DNA of 39,119 bases from DAOUJW01 sp034421015. Its GTDB lineage: Bacteria; Chloroflexota; Dehalococcoidia; Lucifugimonadales; UBA2985. Position 1 is the first letter of the stretch, and the number at the start of each line of letters is the position of its first letter. A program made the translations under genes and the position numbers. The notes under the pieces were generated by a model. That model saw nothing but the letters and a program-made list of their open reading frames with translations, ran no database searches and was not told the origin of the DNA. Below, piece by piece: positions 1 to 8,330 of the stretch. The stretch spans positions 1 to 39,119 of the forward strand of contig DAOUKT010000026.1 in the NCBI GenBank assembly GCA_034421015.1. Direction: 5' to 3'.

Positions 1-115
1 GTCATTCCCGCGAAAGCGGGAATCTGAAGTCGCCTATTAGGACGCTCTAGACCCCTGCTTTCGCAGGGGTGACGATGAGAAATCTCCCCAACTGAGGTTA
101 TTCAAAGGTCTCTGC
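1..115 (+). repeat. Dispersed palindromic repeat, copy 1 (inverted copy at 22112-22228)
   Basis: This element contains two hairpins. The first is ATTCCCGC-GAAA-GCGGGAAT near the window start. The second is ACCCCTGC-TTTC-GCAGGGGT near position 50-70. It ends with a conserved tail reading TTATTCAAAGGTCTCTGC. Read on the other strand, the whole stretch matches 22112-22228 closely, including the linker between the hairpins. It lies between genes and has no coding potential. It is probably a REP/MITE-like element, cut by the window edge. Confidence 0.85.
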
Positions 116-160
116 AGACAGGAATCCACAGCGTCCGCCTGTGACATTGGCCCCTTCTGG

Positions 161-180
161 ATTCCTGCCTTCGCAGGAAT
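161..180. repeat. Short palindromic repeat
   Basis: A perfect 8-bp inverted repeat, ATTCCTGC/GCAGGAAT, with a 4-base loop. It is the ATTCCTGC variant of the palindromes at the window ends; another copy is at 38806-38825. Confidence 0.8.
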
Positions 181-213
181 GGTCGGCGCGGGGACGCCTT
201 CTCCAGGCGGCAA

Positions 214-242
214 TTGACACCCTTGCAGTCGTGATATAATAT
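214..242 (+). promoter_or_regulatory. sigma70-like promoter of tRNA-Met
   Basis: A perfect TTGACA box (214-219) is followed after 17 bases by TAATAT (237-242). TATAAT overlaps it at 235-240 with a 15-base spacer. Transcription would start about 10 bases before the tRNA 5' end. Confidence 0.75.
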
Positions 243-258
243 CCCTGCACCAACCCAG

Positions 259-333
259 GGCAACGTAGCTCAGCGGCAGAGCGGGCGCTTCATAAGCGCT
301 AGGTCGCAGGTTCGAATCCCGCCGTTGCCACCA
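259..333 (+). tRNA. tRNA-Met (CAT), elongator type
   Basis: The cloverleaf can be drawn directly. The acceptor stem is GGCAACG/CGTTGCC, the D stem GCTC/GAGC, and the anticodon stem GGCGC/GCGCT with loop TTCATAA, giving anticodon CAT. The T loop is TTCGAAT and CCA is encoded. The T stem has one A-C mismatch. The first base pair is G-C, so this is not the initiator tRNA. The acceptor sequence resembles elongator tRNA-Met of Escherichia coli more than tRNA-Ile2, but a lysidine-modified Ile2 cannot be strictly excluded. Confidence 0.95.
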
Positions 334-450
334 AGAACAAGACACGAGCTGACGGCTCAAGCGCGCACAGGGCTTGCGGAGACGCAGGCCCTTCGGTTTT
401 GGCGGGCGCTGCCGAAATAGGGACATCTGCTATAATGCGCAAGAGGGGTC

Positions 451-813
451 ATGGTAAGCCAGACGACATATCGAGAGCAGAGCAGGATATTCCTGGAGCA
501 GGCCCATAGGGAGCTTCGGGAGGGCGACCTGCGCCAGGCATCGGAGAAGGGCTGGGGCGCCGCCTCTCAAATGGTGAAGGCCGTGGCTCACGAGAGGGGC
601 TGGGAGCACAATCACCACAGGGAGATTCTCCGGGCCGTCTCCAGGCTGCGGGGAGAGATGAACGACCAGGAGACCAGCAGGCTTTTCTGGGCTGCCAACG
701 CCCTGCACACCAACTTCTACGAAGGCACTATGTACCAAGACGACGTGGAAGACGCCCTTGAACGCGTGGGGCAGTTCGTGGATAAGCTGGAGGCGCTTCT
801 CCCGTTGCAGTGA
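451..813 (+). CDS. PaREP1/HEPN-like small protein
   Basis: A 120-residue, mostly helical protein. The pattern of an N-terminal helix with AxEKGWGAA, a charged RGWEHNHH segment (an R-x5-H arrangement as in HEPN domains), and a C-terminal LHTNFYEG motif matches the PaREP1 family as I know it. HEPN proteins are often RNases or partners of nucleotidyltransferase antitoxins, but no partner gene is adjacent. A TATAAT sequence (431-436) and an AGAGGGG ribosome site lie just upstream of ATG 451, so the mRNA leader would be very short. It sits between two tRNA transcription units. The function is not known; the family call rests on motif recognition only. Confidence 0.7.
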   Translation: MVSQTTYREQSRIFLEQAHRELREGDLRQASEKGWGAASQMVKAVAHERGWEHNHHREILRAVSRLRGEMNDQETSRLFWAANALHTNFYEGTMYQDDVEDALERVGQFVDKLEALLPLQ

Positions 814-848
814 GCCGGCCGGTTGCTTCTCACCTCAACTTCGCGCGA

Positions 849-877
849 TTGAAGGAAACGGGCGGATTGGCTATAAT
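849..877 (+). promoter_or_regulatory. Promoter of the tRNA-Val/tRNA-Leu unit
   Basis: TTGAAG (849-854), a 17-base spacer and a perfect TATAAT (872-877). The expected start is about 18 bases before the tRNA-Val 5' end. The two tRNAs are 36 bases apart and probably share this promoter. Confidence 0.7.
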
Positions 878-901
878 GGGACTTCGGATGGTCATACTTC
901 C

Positions 902-978
902 GGGCGGTTAGCTCAGCTGGTTAGAGCGCTTGCTTCACACGCAAGAGGTCAGAGGTTCAAGTCCTCTATCGCCCACCA
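902..978 (+). tRNA. tRNA-Val (CAC)
   Basis: Acceptor stem GGGCGGT/ATCGCCC with one G-U pair, D stem GCTC/GAGC, and anticodon stem CTTGC/GCAAG around loop TTCACAC (anticodon CAC). The T arm has loop TTCAAGT, and CCA is encoded. Confidence 0.96.
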
Positions 979-1014
979 TAGCAGCCCATCCGACGGGTTC
1001 CTTGACGGGATCAT

Positions 1015-1101
1015 GCCGAAGTGGCGGAACGGCAGACGCGCTGCGTTCAGGGCGCAGTGCCCCTTGCGGGCGTGGGAGTTCAAATCTCCCCTTCGGCACC
1101 A
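1015..1101 (+). tRNA. tRNA-Leu (CAG)
   Basis: A class II tRNA with acceptor GCCGAAG/CTTCGGC and anticodon stem CTGCG/CGCAG around loop TTCAGGG (anticodon CAG). It has the long variable arm expected of leucine tRNAs, T loop TTCAAAT and an encoded CCA end. It lies directly upstream of the AT-rich DUF4062-STAND gene, a common site for island insertion, but I saw no repeated tRNA 3' end further downstream. Confidence 0.96.
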
Positions 1102-1256
1102 CCTAATTCCTTTGAGCGAGACTTACACTGCCTCCGTTTAGCTGGAGCGCGTTCTCCTCCAGTTTCTTGTGGGCAAAGCACTCGTCGGCGAATTAAGGCA
1201 GGTGGTAAAATGGGTGGAGCCAGGTCATTGAACCGCAACGACATTGAGGACTGAAT

Positions 1257-3998
1257 TTGGTACTTCGAAGTGAAAATGATATCTTGGTGTTCATCAGTAG
1301 CCGTATGGACTCCGAAATGGATGGCGCTCGCAAGATTGCTATTGATGCAATCAAGAGCATCGAAATTGGACGCCCATGGGCTTTCGAGTGTTCGCCTGCA
1401 AGTTCCGAATCGGCCGACGTTTCTTATCTTCGGAAAGTACAAGAAGCCGACTTTGTCGTGTGGTTGGTTGGTCGAGAGTCAACTCCACCGGTTGTCAATG
1501 AAGTAAACGAGGCGATTGCATCAGGTCGTCGGCTTCTGGTGTTCAAACTTCCCGCCGATCAGCGAGATGACAGCACCTTGAATCTCATAGAAATGGTCCG
1601 CAACTATGCCAAGTGGCAAGTCGTTAACGGTGTTGAAGAATTGCCTGAGCAGATTAAGGCATCGATAGCCGATGAGATTATTCGAGGATTGCGGGACCCC
1701 ATGCCTCCCAGCCGAGGCAGCAAACTAAGTCAAGACCTTCGCCTTTCGGTATCTAGATGCAAGAACAACTTGGTGTCCTTAGGTGTCGACGAACATACCG
1801 CACTCGAAATGGCGGAAGAGAATCAGCTTGGTGACGTGCTTCCCACATTCTCACCAGGCATGTACACCATTGTGGACGCCCAGGGAAGTGGCAAAACGCT
1901 CGCAGTAGAGCGACTGTTCCAACGTGCTGTCAGGGGTGCCATTGAAGACTCCTCCCAACCCTATCCCCTCTTCGTAGATGCAAGAGAACTTAATGAATCC
2001 GTACGAGATTATATTGAGAAATCCCTTCAGGGCAAGGCAGATCCGTCTGATCCGCGCGTTTTGTTGATAATTGACGGTGTAGACGAAATGGGATCAAGAA
2101 GAGCACTTGACACCTACAACCAGGCCAGAGTCTATACAGATGCCAACCAGAGGGCTACCGTAATATTGACTACGAAGGCCATTCCGAGTCTCAAGTCGAT
2201 AGGAGAAGGAATCCGCCTCAACAGGCTTACTGAGGAGGAAAGTACCGACCTGATTACTAGAGTGTCAGGCCACGACCTCAATTGGCGCCATACCTACCGA
2301 TGGCCAGAATCCATCCGTGATGCAGTGAGGCTTCCGCTATTTGCTGTAATGATTGGCTCACTCTTACGTGATGATCCACGAATTACGTTCGCAACGCCTG
2401 GTCAAGTGATTGCGCAGTTGGCCAACAAAGCCCTAGAACAAGCGCCGGGAAATATCGAAGAGCTTGATCGGCTGCTACAGGAGCTGGCAGTCAAATCAAC
2501 TGATGAGGGAGGTCGAGTACTCCTGTCTGCCATAACGCCGGTGCTTGCCAAACAGCGACTTCTCAGGGACTCACGCCTAATAGAACAGACCTCTGATGCG
2601 GTCGATTTCGCACTTCCTATCTTTAGAGAGTGGTACGCCGCTAGAGCATTGATTGAAGGAACCATAAGCGTCGACCGATTTCAACAGACTTCAGACAGAT
2701 GGTTGCCCTCACTATCCATAGCGCTCAGCTCAGAGCATGATGATCTACGTAATTCGCTAATGAACCACCTTATTTCGACAGACCCCGGCCTCGCAAGCCT
2801 TCTATTGGAAGAGTACAACCAGTCTTTCTCAGGGGAAGAAGGCGAGATTCTGAATCTTGGAACTGCAAAAGCTGCTGGGACTAAGATCAGGGAGGCCATG
2901 GTGCGCTGGAAGGCTGGGCTCGGTGACTTGTTTGCTGAGGTTGGCCCCATTAGCCGTGAAGGTGCTGTCGCAACCCTGGGCGTTAACTTGAGTAACCACT
3001 TCTTGACCACCGCTTGGTACGCCGGGGAGTCTGACTTGCCGGCAGTAGTTGACTTCGAGGATATCGGGGGAATATTGAGGGCTTCCCCAGAGTGGCCAAG
3101 AGTTTCGTCTTCATCCCTTTCTTCAAGAATTCGTGACCCGTTCTGGTGGAGCTATGTTGAGACACACGAGAGGCTTTCTCAATCACTGTCTGAGGCGCTA
3201 CACGGTTTTAGCCTGACCATTTGCTCACGTGACGCGTGTCACGAACTCAGTTGGGATTTTATATCTGGGGTGTTGGGTCGCAGTCGCCTGGGTTCAGACG
3301 CTTTTGAACTCGAGGAATCATTGGCCACCATTGAAGCAATCTTGAAGAGAAACCAGTCATTTGGGCTAAACCAAGCTATATACGTAGTAGGAAGTCGGCA
3401 TTTTGAAGCCAAGGAATTGAAGGCGGTAGCAGAGTACTTGAAAGAGTTGGCCGACCAAGGTGCCAAGGAAATCCAAGAGCCGTGGCCTAGCAGCGATCTG
3501 CCGTTCTCCCCTGGGTATGTGTGGAACAACTATAGTGACCATCGTTTACTCGAACGTACGATATCAGTTTACTCCCGTGCCTTACGGATCTACGGTGCAA
3601 TCGTAGACAGATGGTTTTCTTGCTTCGCGACGAGGCTGCCATTCTACGGATTGCTGCCAGTTAGACTGGAGGGATGGCTAACTACAAGTCGCCAACTTGC
3701 GTCTCCAAGGGATTGGCCCAGTCTTGAATGGTACTGTCGCATTCTGCCACCGGATCAAGACAGCGAGGTGGAATTTCAGCTAGCACCAAAAAAGGAACTA
3801 CCAATCGAATCCGAATCTTCTTCTCAGCAGGAACAACAGGCTTTTGTGATTCACCGACCGAATCTGATTAGCGATATCTCACCGGCTTGGAGAATGTCAA
3901 GTTTGGGCAATGTGTTCGGGTTCCGGCCTGCAACTGAATTAGCCCTTGATTGGCTGCGTGGAGATTTGCAGGAATTAGGGTGGGAGTTAAGTCCTTAG
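1257..3998 (+). CDS. DUF4062 + STAND/NACHT-like NTPase, candidate defence protein
   Basis: A 913-residue protein. Residues 9 to about 100 look like a DUF4062 (TIR-related fold) domain: it opens with ILVFISSR and continues through a PWAFE segment, VWLVGRES and a conserved VNEAI. A P-loop NTPase follows, with Walker A DAQGSGKT near residue 210 and an NACHT-style Walker B LLIIDGVDEMG near 270-280. The remaining roughly 450 residues are unassigned and could be the sensor region. This effector-NTPase-sensor layout is that of STAND/NLR-like antiphage proteins, so a defence role is inferred. The start is the TTG at 1257, just behind TTGAGGA; a later ATG would cut into the DUF4062 core. Base composition is visibly more AT-rich than the metabolic neighbours, which suggests transfer. 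Confidence 0.8.
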   Translation: MVLRSENDILVFISSRMDSEMDGARKIAIDAIKSIEIGRPWAFECSPASSESADVSYLRKVQEADFVVWLVGRESTPPVVNEVNEAIASGRRLLVFKLPADQRDDSTLNLIEMVRNYAKWQVVNGVEELPEQIKASIADEIIRGLRDPMPPSRGSKLSQDLRLSVSRCKNNLVSLGVDEHTALEMAEENQLGDVLPTFSPGMYTIVDAQGSGKTLAVERLFQRAVRGAIEDSSQPYPLFVDARELNESVRDYIEKSLQGKADPSDPRVLLIIDGVDEMGSRRALDTYNQARVYTDANQRATVILTTKAIPSLKSIGEGIRLNRLTEEESTDLITRVSGHDLNWRHTYRWPESIRDAVRLPLFAVMIGSLLRDDPRITFATPGQVIAQLANKALEQAPGNIEELDRLLQELAVKSTDEGGRVLLSAITPVLAKQRLLRDSRLIEQTSDAVDFALPIFREWYAARALIEGTISVDRFQQTSDRWLPSLSIALSSEHDDLRNSLMNHLISTDPGLASLLLEEYNQSFSGEEGEILNLGTAKAAGTKIREAMVRWKAGLGDLFAEVGPISREGAVATLGVNLSNHFLTTAWYAGESDLPAVVDFEDIGGILRASPEWPRVSSSSLSSRIRDPFWWSYVETHERLSQSLSEALHGFSLTICSRDACHELSWDFISGVLGRSRLGSDAFELEESLATIEAILKRNQSFGLNQAIYVVGSRHFEAKELKAVAEYLKELADQGAKEIQEPWPSSDLPFSPGYVWNNYSDHRLLERTISVYSRALRIYGAIVDRWFSCFATRLPFYGLLPVRLEGWLTTSRQLASPRDWPSLEWYCRILPPDQDSEVEFQLAPKKELPIESESSSQQEQQAFVIHRPNLISDISPAWRMSSLGNVFGFRPATELALDWLRGDLQELGWELSP

Positions 3999-4282
3999 AA
4001 GTCTCGGGCCTTGATCATGCCTCGCCGCGTTGCAAGTAGAGTCCTTGCCAAAGTCACTGCTAGAGAAGATACCTTCTCCCGTCGTCCTGAACTCTTGTGC
4101 CAAGACAAAGGGTGCCCTTATCCAAACAGATTCAGCGACAACGAATCGTTCCGACGCTGGCTCTCGGAGATGGCCTTCGCCGTTTCGTACATCGTGCCGT
4201 CTGGGATTGCCAGAACGATGGATCCTGTAGACTTACACCGGAAGCTCAGGTAATAGCGGAGCATCTCCTCGCGCCGTTCCCG
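3999..4282. other. Intergenic stretch without a supported gene
   Basis: Between the converging STAND gene and the MFS gene. Short overlapping open frames exist here on the plus strand, but they have no recognisable domain and no clear ribosome site. No terminator-like hairpin with a T tract was seen. Confidence 0.5.
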
Positions 4283-5551
4283 CTAGATGCGCCTCTGGCG
4301 GCGCTCAGGCAACGCCGGTTTCCTGGATATCAGGATCATGCCGGCGCCCAGGAAGTTGAACATCGCCAGGGCCAGGAATGCAATCGTGTAGTTGCCCAGG
4401 GTGTCGAACAGGTAGCCCGCCGCTATGGGCGCGCCCACCATCGCAAAGTTCATGGGCACCTGCGAGACCCCCAGGATGGTGGCGAAGTTCCTTCTTCCGA
4501 AGAAGTCGCCTCGTATCGCCGTGAGCAGCGGCACGCGCGCCCCAAGGCCAATCCCATAGAGCACGGCGAAGATGTAAGCGCCTGAAAAGGTCGTAACAGT
4601 CGCCGCAACCAGCATACCCAACCCCTGAACGGCCACGGATATGGAGATCAACGGCTGCTTGGGCATGCGGTCGCCCAGGAATCCTGCCGCAAGCTGGCTG
4701 ATGGCGCCCGCGACGCCGTAGGTGAGCACAACCGTCCCCGCCTGTGGCAGCGACATGCCTATGTCGGTCATGGCGGGAACAATGTGAACGGCCATCGTCA
4801 CGGACGCAATTGCGGAGAACCCGTGAGCCGCCGTGATTCCCCAGAAGGCCATAGTCCTCACGGCCTCCCTGACCGTGAAGTCCACCTCGTCGTCCGGTCC
4901 GGCGTCTATCACGTCCTCTCTTGTGTAGACGACGGTATCGCCGTCGGGACGCTGGCCGTAGTCCTCGGGCCGGTTGCGCACCGCGAGGGCTATCGGGATC
5001 GCGCACACCCAGACGCCAATGCCAAGGCACAGGGCAAGAGTCCTCCAGCCGTACAGGTCCATAGCGCGGCCGATAAAGGGCGCAAGCAGAGCACCCAGGT
5101 TGATGCCAATCATGCCTATGGCCATAGCCTTGGTCCGGTGTCGATGGAACCAGTTGTTTATGGCAGCGATTAGTGGGATGAAGCCGCCCAGGCCCGCTCC
5201 GGCAAAGATCACGAGGAACGTGACGTAGTACCCCAACACCCCCTCCACCATGCTGAAGCCAACGAACCCTGCGCCAAGTATTGCAAGCCCAATCAGGATC
5301 ATCACACGGCTTCCAAAGCGGTCGACGAGGTACCCCTCGATGGGGCCCAGGATGGCGCCCTCGACGCGGCTCAGTGAGAAGGGGACCGAAAGGATTGCCC
5401 GGCTCCAACCGAAGTGACGCTCCAAGGCGACAAAGAAGAACCCCAGTCCCTGAAAGATAGGTGTGATGATTGCCGTCAGAGTGAGAAGGGTCAGGCCCAC
5501 CAGCCACCAGCCGTAGAAGATCTGGTCGGGCCGCTTCAACCGCAGGTTCAA
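4283..5551 (-). CDS. MFS transporter, oxalate/formate-antiporter or MCT-like
   Basis: A 422-residue protein with about 12 hydrophobic segments. It begins with the FYGWWLVGL first helix and has the loop 2-3 signature GYLVDRFGSRVM, typical of the major facilitator superfamily. The central cytoplasmic loop carries EDYGQRPDGDT, which recurs in three other MFS proteins of this window (25064-26356, 27247-28560, 30032-31294), so all four are paralogues. Such carriers usually move mono- or dicarboxylates; the substrate here cannot be told. The start is a TTG at 5551 preceded by GAGGG, and it keeps the FYGW motif at the same depth as in the paralogues. The gene diverges from the Gfo/Idh gene. Confidence 0.88.
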   Translation of the reverse strand: MNLRLKRPDQIFYGWWLVGLTLLTLTAIITPIFQGLGFFFVALERHFGWSRAILSVPFSLSRVEGAILGPIEGYLVDRFGSRVMILIGLAILGAGFVGFSMVEGVLGYYVTFLVIFAGAGLGGFIPLIAAINNWFHRHRTKAMAIGMIGINLGALLAPFIGRAMDLYGWRTLALCLGIGVWVCAIPIALAVRNRPEDYGQRPDGDTVVYTREDVIDAGPDDEVDFTVREAVRTMAFWGITAAHGFSAIASVTMAVHIVPAMTDIGMSLPQAGTVVLTYGVAGAISQLAAGFLGDRMPKQPLISISVAVQGLGMLVAATVTTFSGAYIFAVLYGIGLGARVPLLTAIRGDFFGRRNFATILGVSQVPMNFAMVGAPIAAGYLFDTLGNYTIAFLALAMFNFLGAGMILISRKPALPERRQRRI

Positions 5552-5794
5552 TGTGTGCCCTCGTGTTTCCGCGCTTCCAGGTTGAAACTCAAGAGATAAG
5601 GGTCGCCGTACGCGGTCCCGAACTCACCGTCGGGTCCATAGAAGTAGAAACGCTTTTCCACTTTAGTTGTCCTGCGCTTGTGTGTCAAAGCCCAAGACTT
5701 TGGGAGAAGCAGCTTCCTCGTTGCCATTGCGACCCGTCCATCGCTTATACTGGGGTCGAGCAAATCACCCACACCCTGATACGGAGGCATTGTC

Positions 5795-6904
5795 ATGTCC
5801 GATAGCAAGATCGCCCTGGGAATTGTTGGGGCCAGCGCCAGCTACGGCTGGGGCATGCGGGCGCATCTGCCCGCGTTCCTGAACCTGCCGGAGTACGACC
5901 TGGCGGCCGTCTGCACCACCCGACGTGAGACCGCCGAGGAGTCGCAGAGGGCGTACGGCGCGCGCAAGGCCTACTGGGACTACCGGGAGATGGTCGCTGA
6001 CCCGGAGATAGACGTTGTGGACGTCTGCGTCCGCGCGCCGTCGCACTACGAGGTGGCTATGGCGGCCCTTGAGGCGGGCAAGCACGTCTTCTGCGAGTGG
6101 CCCCTGGGCGCGAACTCCGCCCAGGCCGACGAGATGGCGTCGCTGGCCGAGGCCAGGGGAGTGCGAACGATGGTCGGCCTCCAGTCGCGCTACGCCCCCA
6201 GCTTCCAGCGCTTTCGGCAGCTGGTCCGGGAGGGATACCTGGGCCGCACCGTGTCGGCAAACATGACCATGTTCCTCCCCGGCCTCGTGCGGCCTCGACC
6301 GGAGGGCAACACATGGAGCGCGCAGAGGGAGGCGGGCGCGAACACCCTGAGCATCGCCACCGGCCACGCCCTGGACGTGTTCCTGTGGTGCCTGGGTGAG
6401 CTGACGGAGGCGTCCGCCGAGGTCACTACGCAGATGCCCCAGTGGGCGGTGGCCGACACCGATCGCACTGTGCCAGTCACCTCGCCCGACAACGTCACGC
6501 TCTTTGGCCGCACCGTCGACGGCGCCGTCCTTTCTGCGCACGTGGCCAGCGTGCCCTGGCACGGCACCGCCTTCCGCATGGAGGCCTACGGCACGGAGGG
6601 GACGCTGGTTGCATCGTCCAGCCAGATGGTTGAGATGGTGGACCCGTCGCTGCGTGGCGCAAGGGGGAGCGACCAGGCGATGCAGGCGATCAGCCCGCCG
6701 GCCGAGTTGCGCTGGGCGCCGCCGGAGGTGCCGGAGGGCGTGGCGGTGAACATGGCGCAGATGTTCCGGCGGTTTGCGGAGGCTATCCGCGGGGAGAGTG
6801 TCGATGCGCACCCGGACTTCCGGGAGGCGGCACGTCGGCATCACACGCTGGACGCCCTCCAGCGCGCTGCGGAGACGGGCGGCCGGGTGGCTATCGACTC
6901 ATAG
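5795..6904 (+). CDS. Gfo/Idh/MocA-family NAD(P)-dependent oxidoreductase
   Basis: A 369-residue protein with an N-terminal Rossmann fold: IALGIVGASA at the start, VVDVCVRAPSHYEVA, then GKHVFCEWPLG. The C-terminal half has the family's GHALDVFLWCLGEL helix. The family oxidises or reduces sugars, inositols and related compounds. The usual EKP motif reads EWP here, so the lysine that normally helps catalysis is a tryptophan; the enzyme may have altered chemistry or a sensor role. GGAGG lies 7 bases before ATG 5795. A possible promoter (TTGCCA, 19 bases, TATACT at 5746-5751) precedes it. Its 3' end overlaps the DUF998 gene by 6 bases on the opposite strand. Confidence 0.9.
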   Translation: MSDSKIALGIVGASASYGWGMRAHLPAFLNLPEYDLAAVCTTRRETAEESQRAYGARKAYWDYREMVADPEIDVVDVCVRAPSHYEVAMAALEAGKHVFCEWPLGANSAQADEMASLAEARGVRTMVGLQSRYAPSFQRFRQLVREGYLGRTVSANMTMFLPGLVRPRPEGNTWSAQREAGANTLSIATGHALDVFLWCLGELTEASAEVTTQMPQWAVADTDRTVPVTSPDNVTLFGRTVDGAVLSAHVASVPWHGTAFRMEAYGTEGTLVASSSQMVEMVDPSLRGARGSDQAMQAISPPAELRWAPPEVPEGVAVNMAQMFRRFAEAIRGESVDAHPDFREAARRHHTLDALQRAAETGGRVAIDS

Positions 6905-7558
6905 CTGCGTCCGGCGGCGCGCCGTCCCGATTCTCAGCGACATCACCACCAGCCAGAAGAGGTAGGCCGCGAACCCGATGCGCTCCTCCAGGCCGCTGAA
7001 CTCGTCGGCGATGCGCGTCACGAAGATGATGCCCACGCAGCACATTATGGTGGCCGCGTACACGGATATCGAGTAGAGCCGCTTGGTGGACGGAGTGTCC
7101 TCCATCGCCATTATCACGCCCACCACCACGAGTATGCCGGCGATGTAGAAGACGTGCCCCGAGCCGTCGTGGATGTTGTTGGCCGTGAGGCCAAGGGCCA
7201 CCACCCACTCCGAGTCGGCCTGGAACGCCGCGGCTATCACGCCCATGACCACGTGGACCCACAGCCCGATGCGGATGTATCGCAGCCAGGGGCCGCTGAG
7301 CTCCGGCATGAGCGGGGCGCGCAGGGCGAATGGGACGAACAGCGCGCAGTAGGCCAGCAGGCTGAGGCGGGCGATGGTGGAGTAGGCCATGTCGACGCTG
7401 TGCATCTCGCTGATGGTCTCGCCAATGGCGTCGTACTCAGGGGTGATGACGGCCAACAGCAGGTCGACGCCGGCCAGCGTCACGCTGGCAGCAACGCCGC
7501 ACCAGGGGGCAAGGGGCTCGGCGGAGACGGCGGCGCGGGTGAGGAGGGTGGTGGTCAT
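6899..7558 (-). CDS. DUF998-family membrane protein
   Basis: A 219-residue protein with about six transmembrane segments. The first helix is followed by AVITPEYDAIGETISEM, and a mid-protein HDGSGHVFYIAG segment precedes another helix; this pattern fits DUF998, whose function is unknown. Its start (ATG 7558) overlaps the end of the upstream toxin gene by 4 bases, so it may be translated from the toxin-antitoxin mRNA. Its first bases form the left copy of a direct repeat that flanks the toxin-antitoxin pair (see 7515-7562). Confidence 0.75.
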   Translation of the reverse strand: MTTTLLTRAAVSAEPLAPWCGVAASVTLAGVDLLLAVITPEYDAIGETISEMHSVDMAYSTIARLSLLAYCALFVPFALRAPLMPELSGPWLRYIRIGLWVHVVMGVIAAAFQADSEWVVALGLTANNIHDGSGHVFYIAGILVVVGVIMAMEDTPSTKRLYSISVYAATIMCCVGIIFVTRIADEFSGLEERIGFAAYLFWLVVMSLRIGTARRRTQL

Positions 7559-7562
7559 GGGG
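7515..7562 (+). repeat. Direct repeat, left copy (partner 8331-8378)
   Basis: These 48 bases match 8331-8378 at 40 of 48 positions without gaps, and the last 21 are identical. The left copy covers the 5' end of the DUF998 gene. The right copy lies upstream of the antitoxin gene, in non-coding DNA. The pair brackets the toxin-antitoxin module with a period of 816 bases. Confidence 0.8.
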
Positions 7563-7974
7563 CAGACCAGGGGTTGACCACCTCCACGTCAACAGCCTGG
7601 AAGTCGCCTATGTTGCGGGTTGCCAGTACCAGTACGTTGGCCTTGGCAATTCCCGCGATCAGGGCATCGCCGATGTCGAGGACGCGTCCCGCCCTGCGCG
7701 CTTGGACCCGGAGTTGGGACGCCCACTCGGCGGCTGGCACGTCCAGAGGAAGAATGCGGCCGTCGTATGTGGACACGATGCTGGTCTTCATCTCGTACAA
7801 GAGGTCGCGGCGGCGGCCGGGCGGCAGCAGCTGCAGGCCGTACTCAAGCTCGTGTATCAGGATGGACGACAGCCACAGGTCTTCCTGCCGGTTCAGGAAA
7901 GCGACGACACGCGGGTCAGGCGCTTCCCTGGTCAGCTCCGAGACCACGTTTGTGTCCAGCAGGTAGCCGGTCAA
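7555..7974 (-). CDS. vapC: VapC-like PIN-domain toxin (RNase)
   Basis: A 139-residue PIN domain. The acidic metal-binding residues are in place: D7 in LLDTNVVSE, E42 in HELEYG, D100 and D103 in LDIGDALIAG, and D124 in RNIGDF. PIN toxins of type II systems are Mg-dependent RNases that cleave tRNA or rRNA. The gene overlaps the antitoxin stop by an ATGA junction (7971-7974), typical of coupled toxin-antitoxin pairs. The assignment to the VapC class is secure; the RNA target is unknown. Confidence 0.92.
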   Translation of the reverse strand: MTGYLLDTNVVSELTREAPDPRVVAFLNRQEDLWLSSILIHELEYGLQLLPPGRRRDLLYEMKTSIVSTYDGRILPLDVPAAEWASQLRVQARRAGRVLDIGDALIAGIAKANVLVLATRNIGDFQAVDVEVVNPWSAP

Positions 7975-8252
7975 TCTGCGCCCTCTTCAACGAAGGGGGT
8001 CTCTCTATCCGATCGCCTGTCTAGCGGTATCTCAAGGTTAGTGCCGCGGGGCGCGTTCTCAACCAGCCACTGGCCCAATGGCTTGGGAGCGTTCGTCTGG
8101 TCCTGCCACAGCTTCTCGGTCATCACAACAAAGGGCTTCCGCGCGCCGATGCGCTGCGGCCCCTCTTCCTCAGCTAGCCGCAGGATCTCCGAGAGGCGCG
8201 CCTTGGCCTCGGCGACGGTCCAGGCGCGGCGGAGTTGGTCTTTAGGGGGCAT
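7971..8252 (-). CDS. Phd/YefM-like antitoxin
   Basis: A 93-residue protein when started at ATG 8252, where AGGAGA lies 5 bases upstream. A longer frame would start at 8282, but that ATG lies inside a TATAAT-like promoter element, so the short form is preferred. The N-terminal pattern WTVAEAKARLSEILRLAEE followed by GPQRIGARKPFVVMTEKLW matches Phd/YefM antitoxins, which bind DNA through this part and neutralise the toxin with their C-terminus. It is translationally coupled to the PIN toxin. It probably represses its own promoter through the palindromes at 8283-8297. Confidence 0.88.
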   Translation of the reverse strand: MPPKDQLRRAWTVAEAKARLSEILRLAEEEGPQRIGARKPFVVMTEKLWQDQTNAPKPLGQWLVENAPRGTNLEIPLDRRSDRETPFVEEGAD

Positions 8253-8280
8253 GGCTTCTCCTGAGAAGTTATAGTAGTCC

Positions 8281-8310
8281 ATTATAGACTATATAGTTGC
8301 TTTGCTTCAA
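8281..8310 (-). promoter_or_regulatory. Toxin-antitoxin promoter with palindromic operator
   Basis: On the minus strand, TTGAAG (8310-8305), an 18-base spacer and a consensus TATAAT (8286-8281). Two palindromes overlap it: TATAG-A-CTATA (8283-8293) and ACTATATAGT (8288-8297). They lie in and beside the -10 box, where an autorepressing antitoxin would be expected to bind. Confidence 0.65.
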
Positions 8311-8330
8311 GCGATACCAAGGACAAGGGC

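Noticed and set aside
4011..4253. Small plus-strand frames after the STAND gene
   Set aside because: Several frames overlap, none has a ribosome site or a family resemblance.
1102..4282. A tRNA-Leu attachment site with a duplicated tRNA 3' end beyond the STAND gene
   Set aside because: I could not find a second copy of the tRNA 3' sequence, and no integrase is present.
5548..5808. An 86-codon minus-strand frame that overlaps the MFS start by a TTGA junction
   Set aside because: There is no recognisable domain, and it overlaps the start and ribosome site of the divergent oxidoreductase gene. Its junction could be chance. It remains a weak possibility.
5765..6844. A minus-strand frame of 359 codons
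   Set aside because: It lies antisense to the Gfo/Idh/MocA gene, has arginine/histidine-rich sequence typical of GC-rich shadow frames, and no domain.
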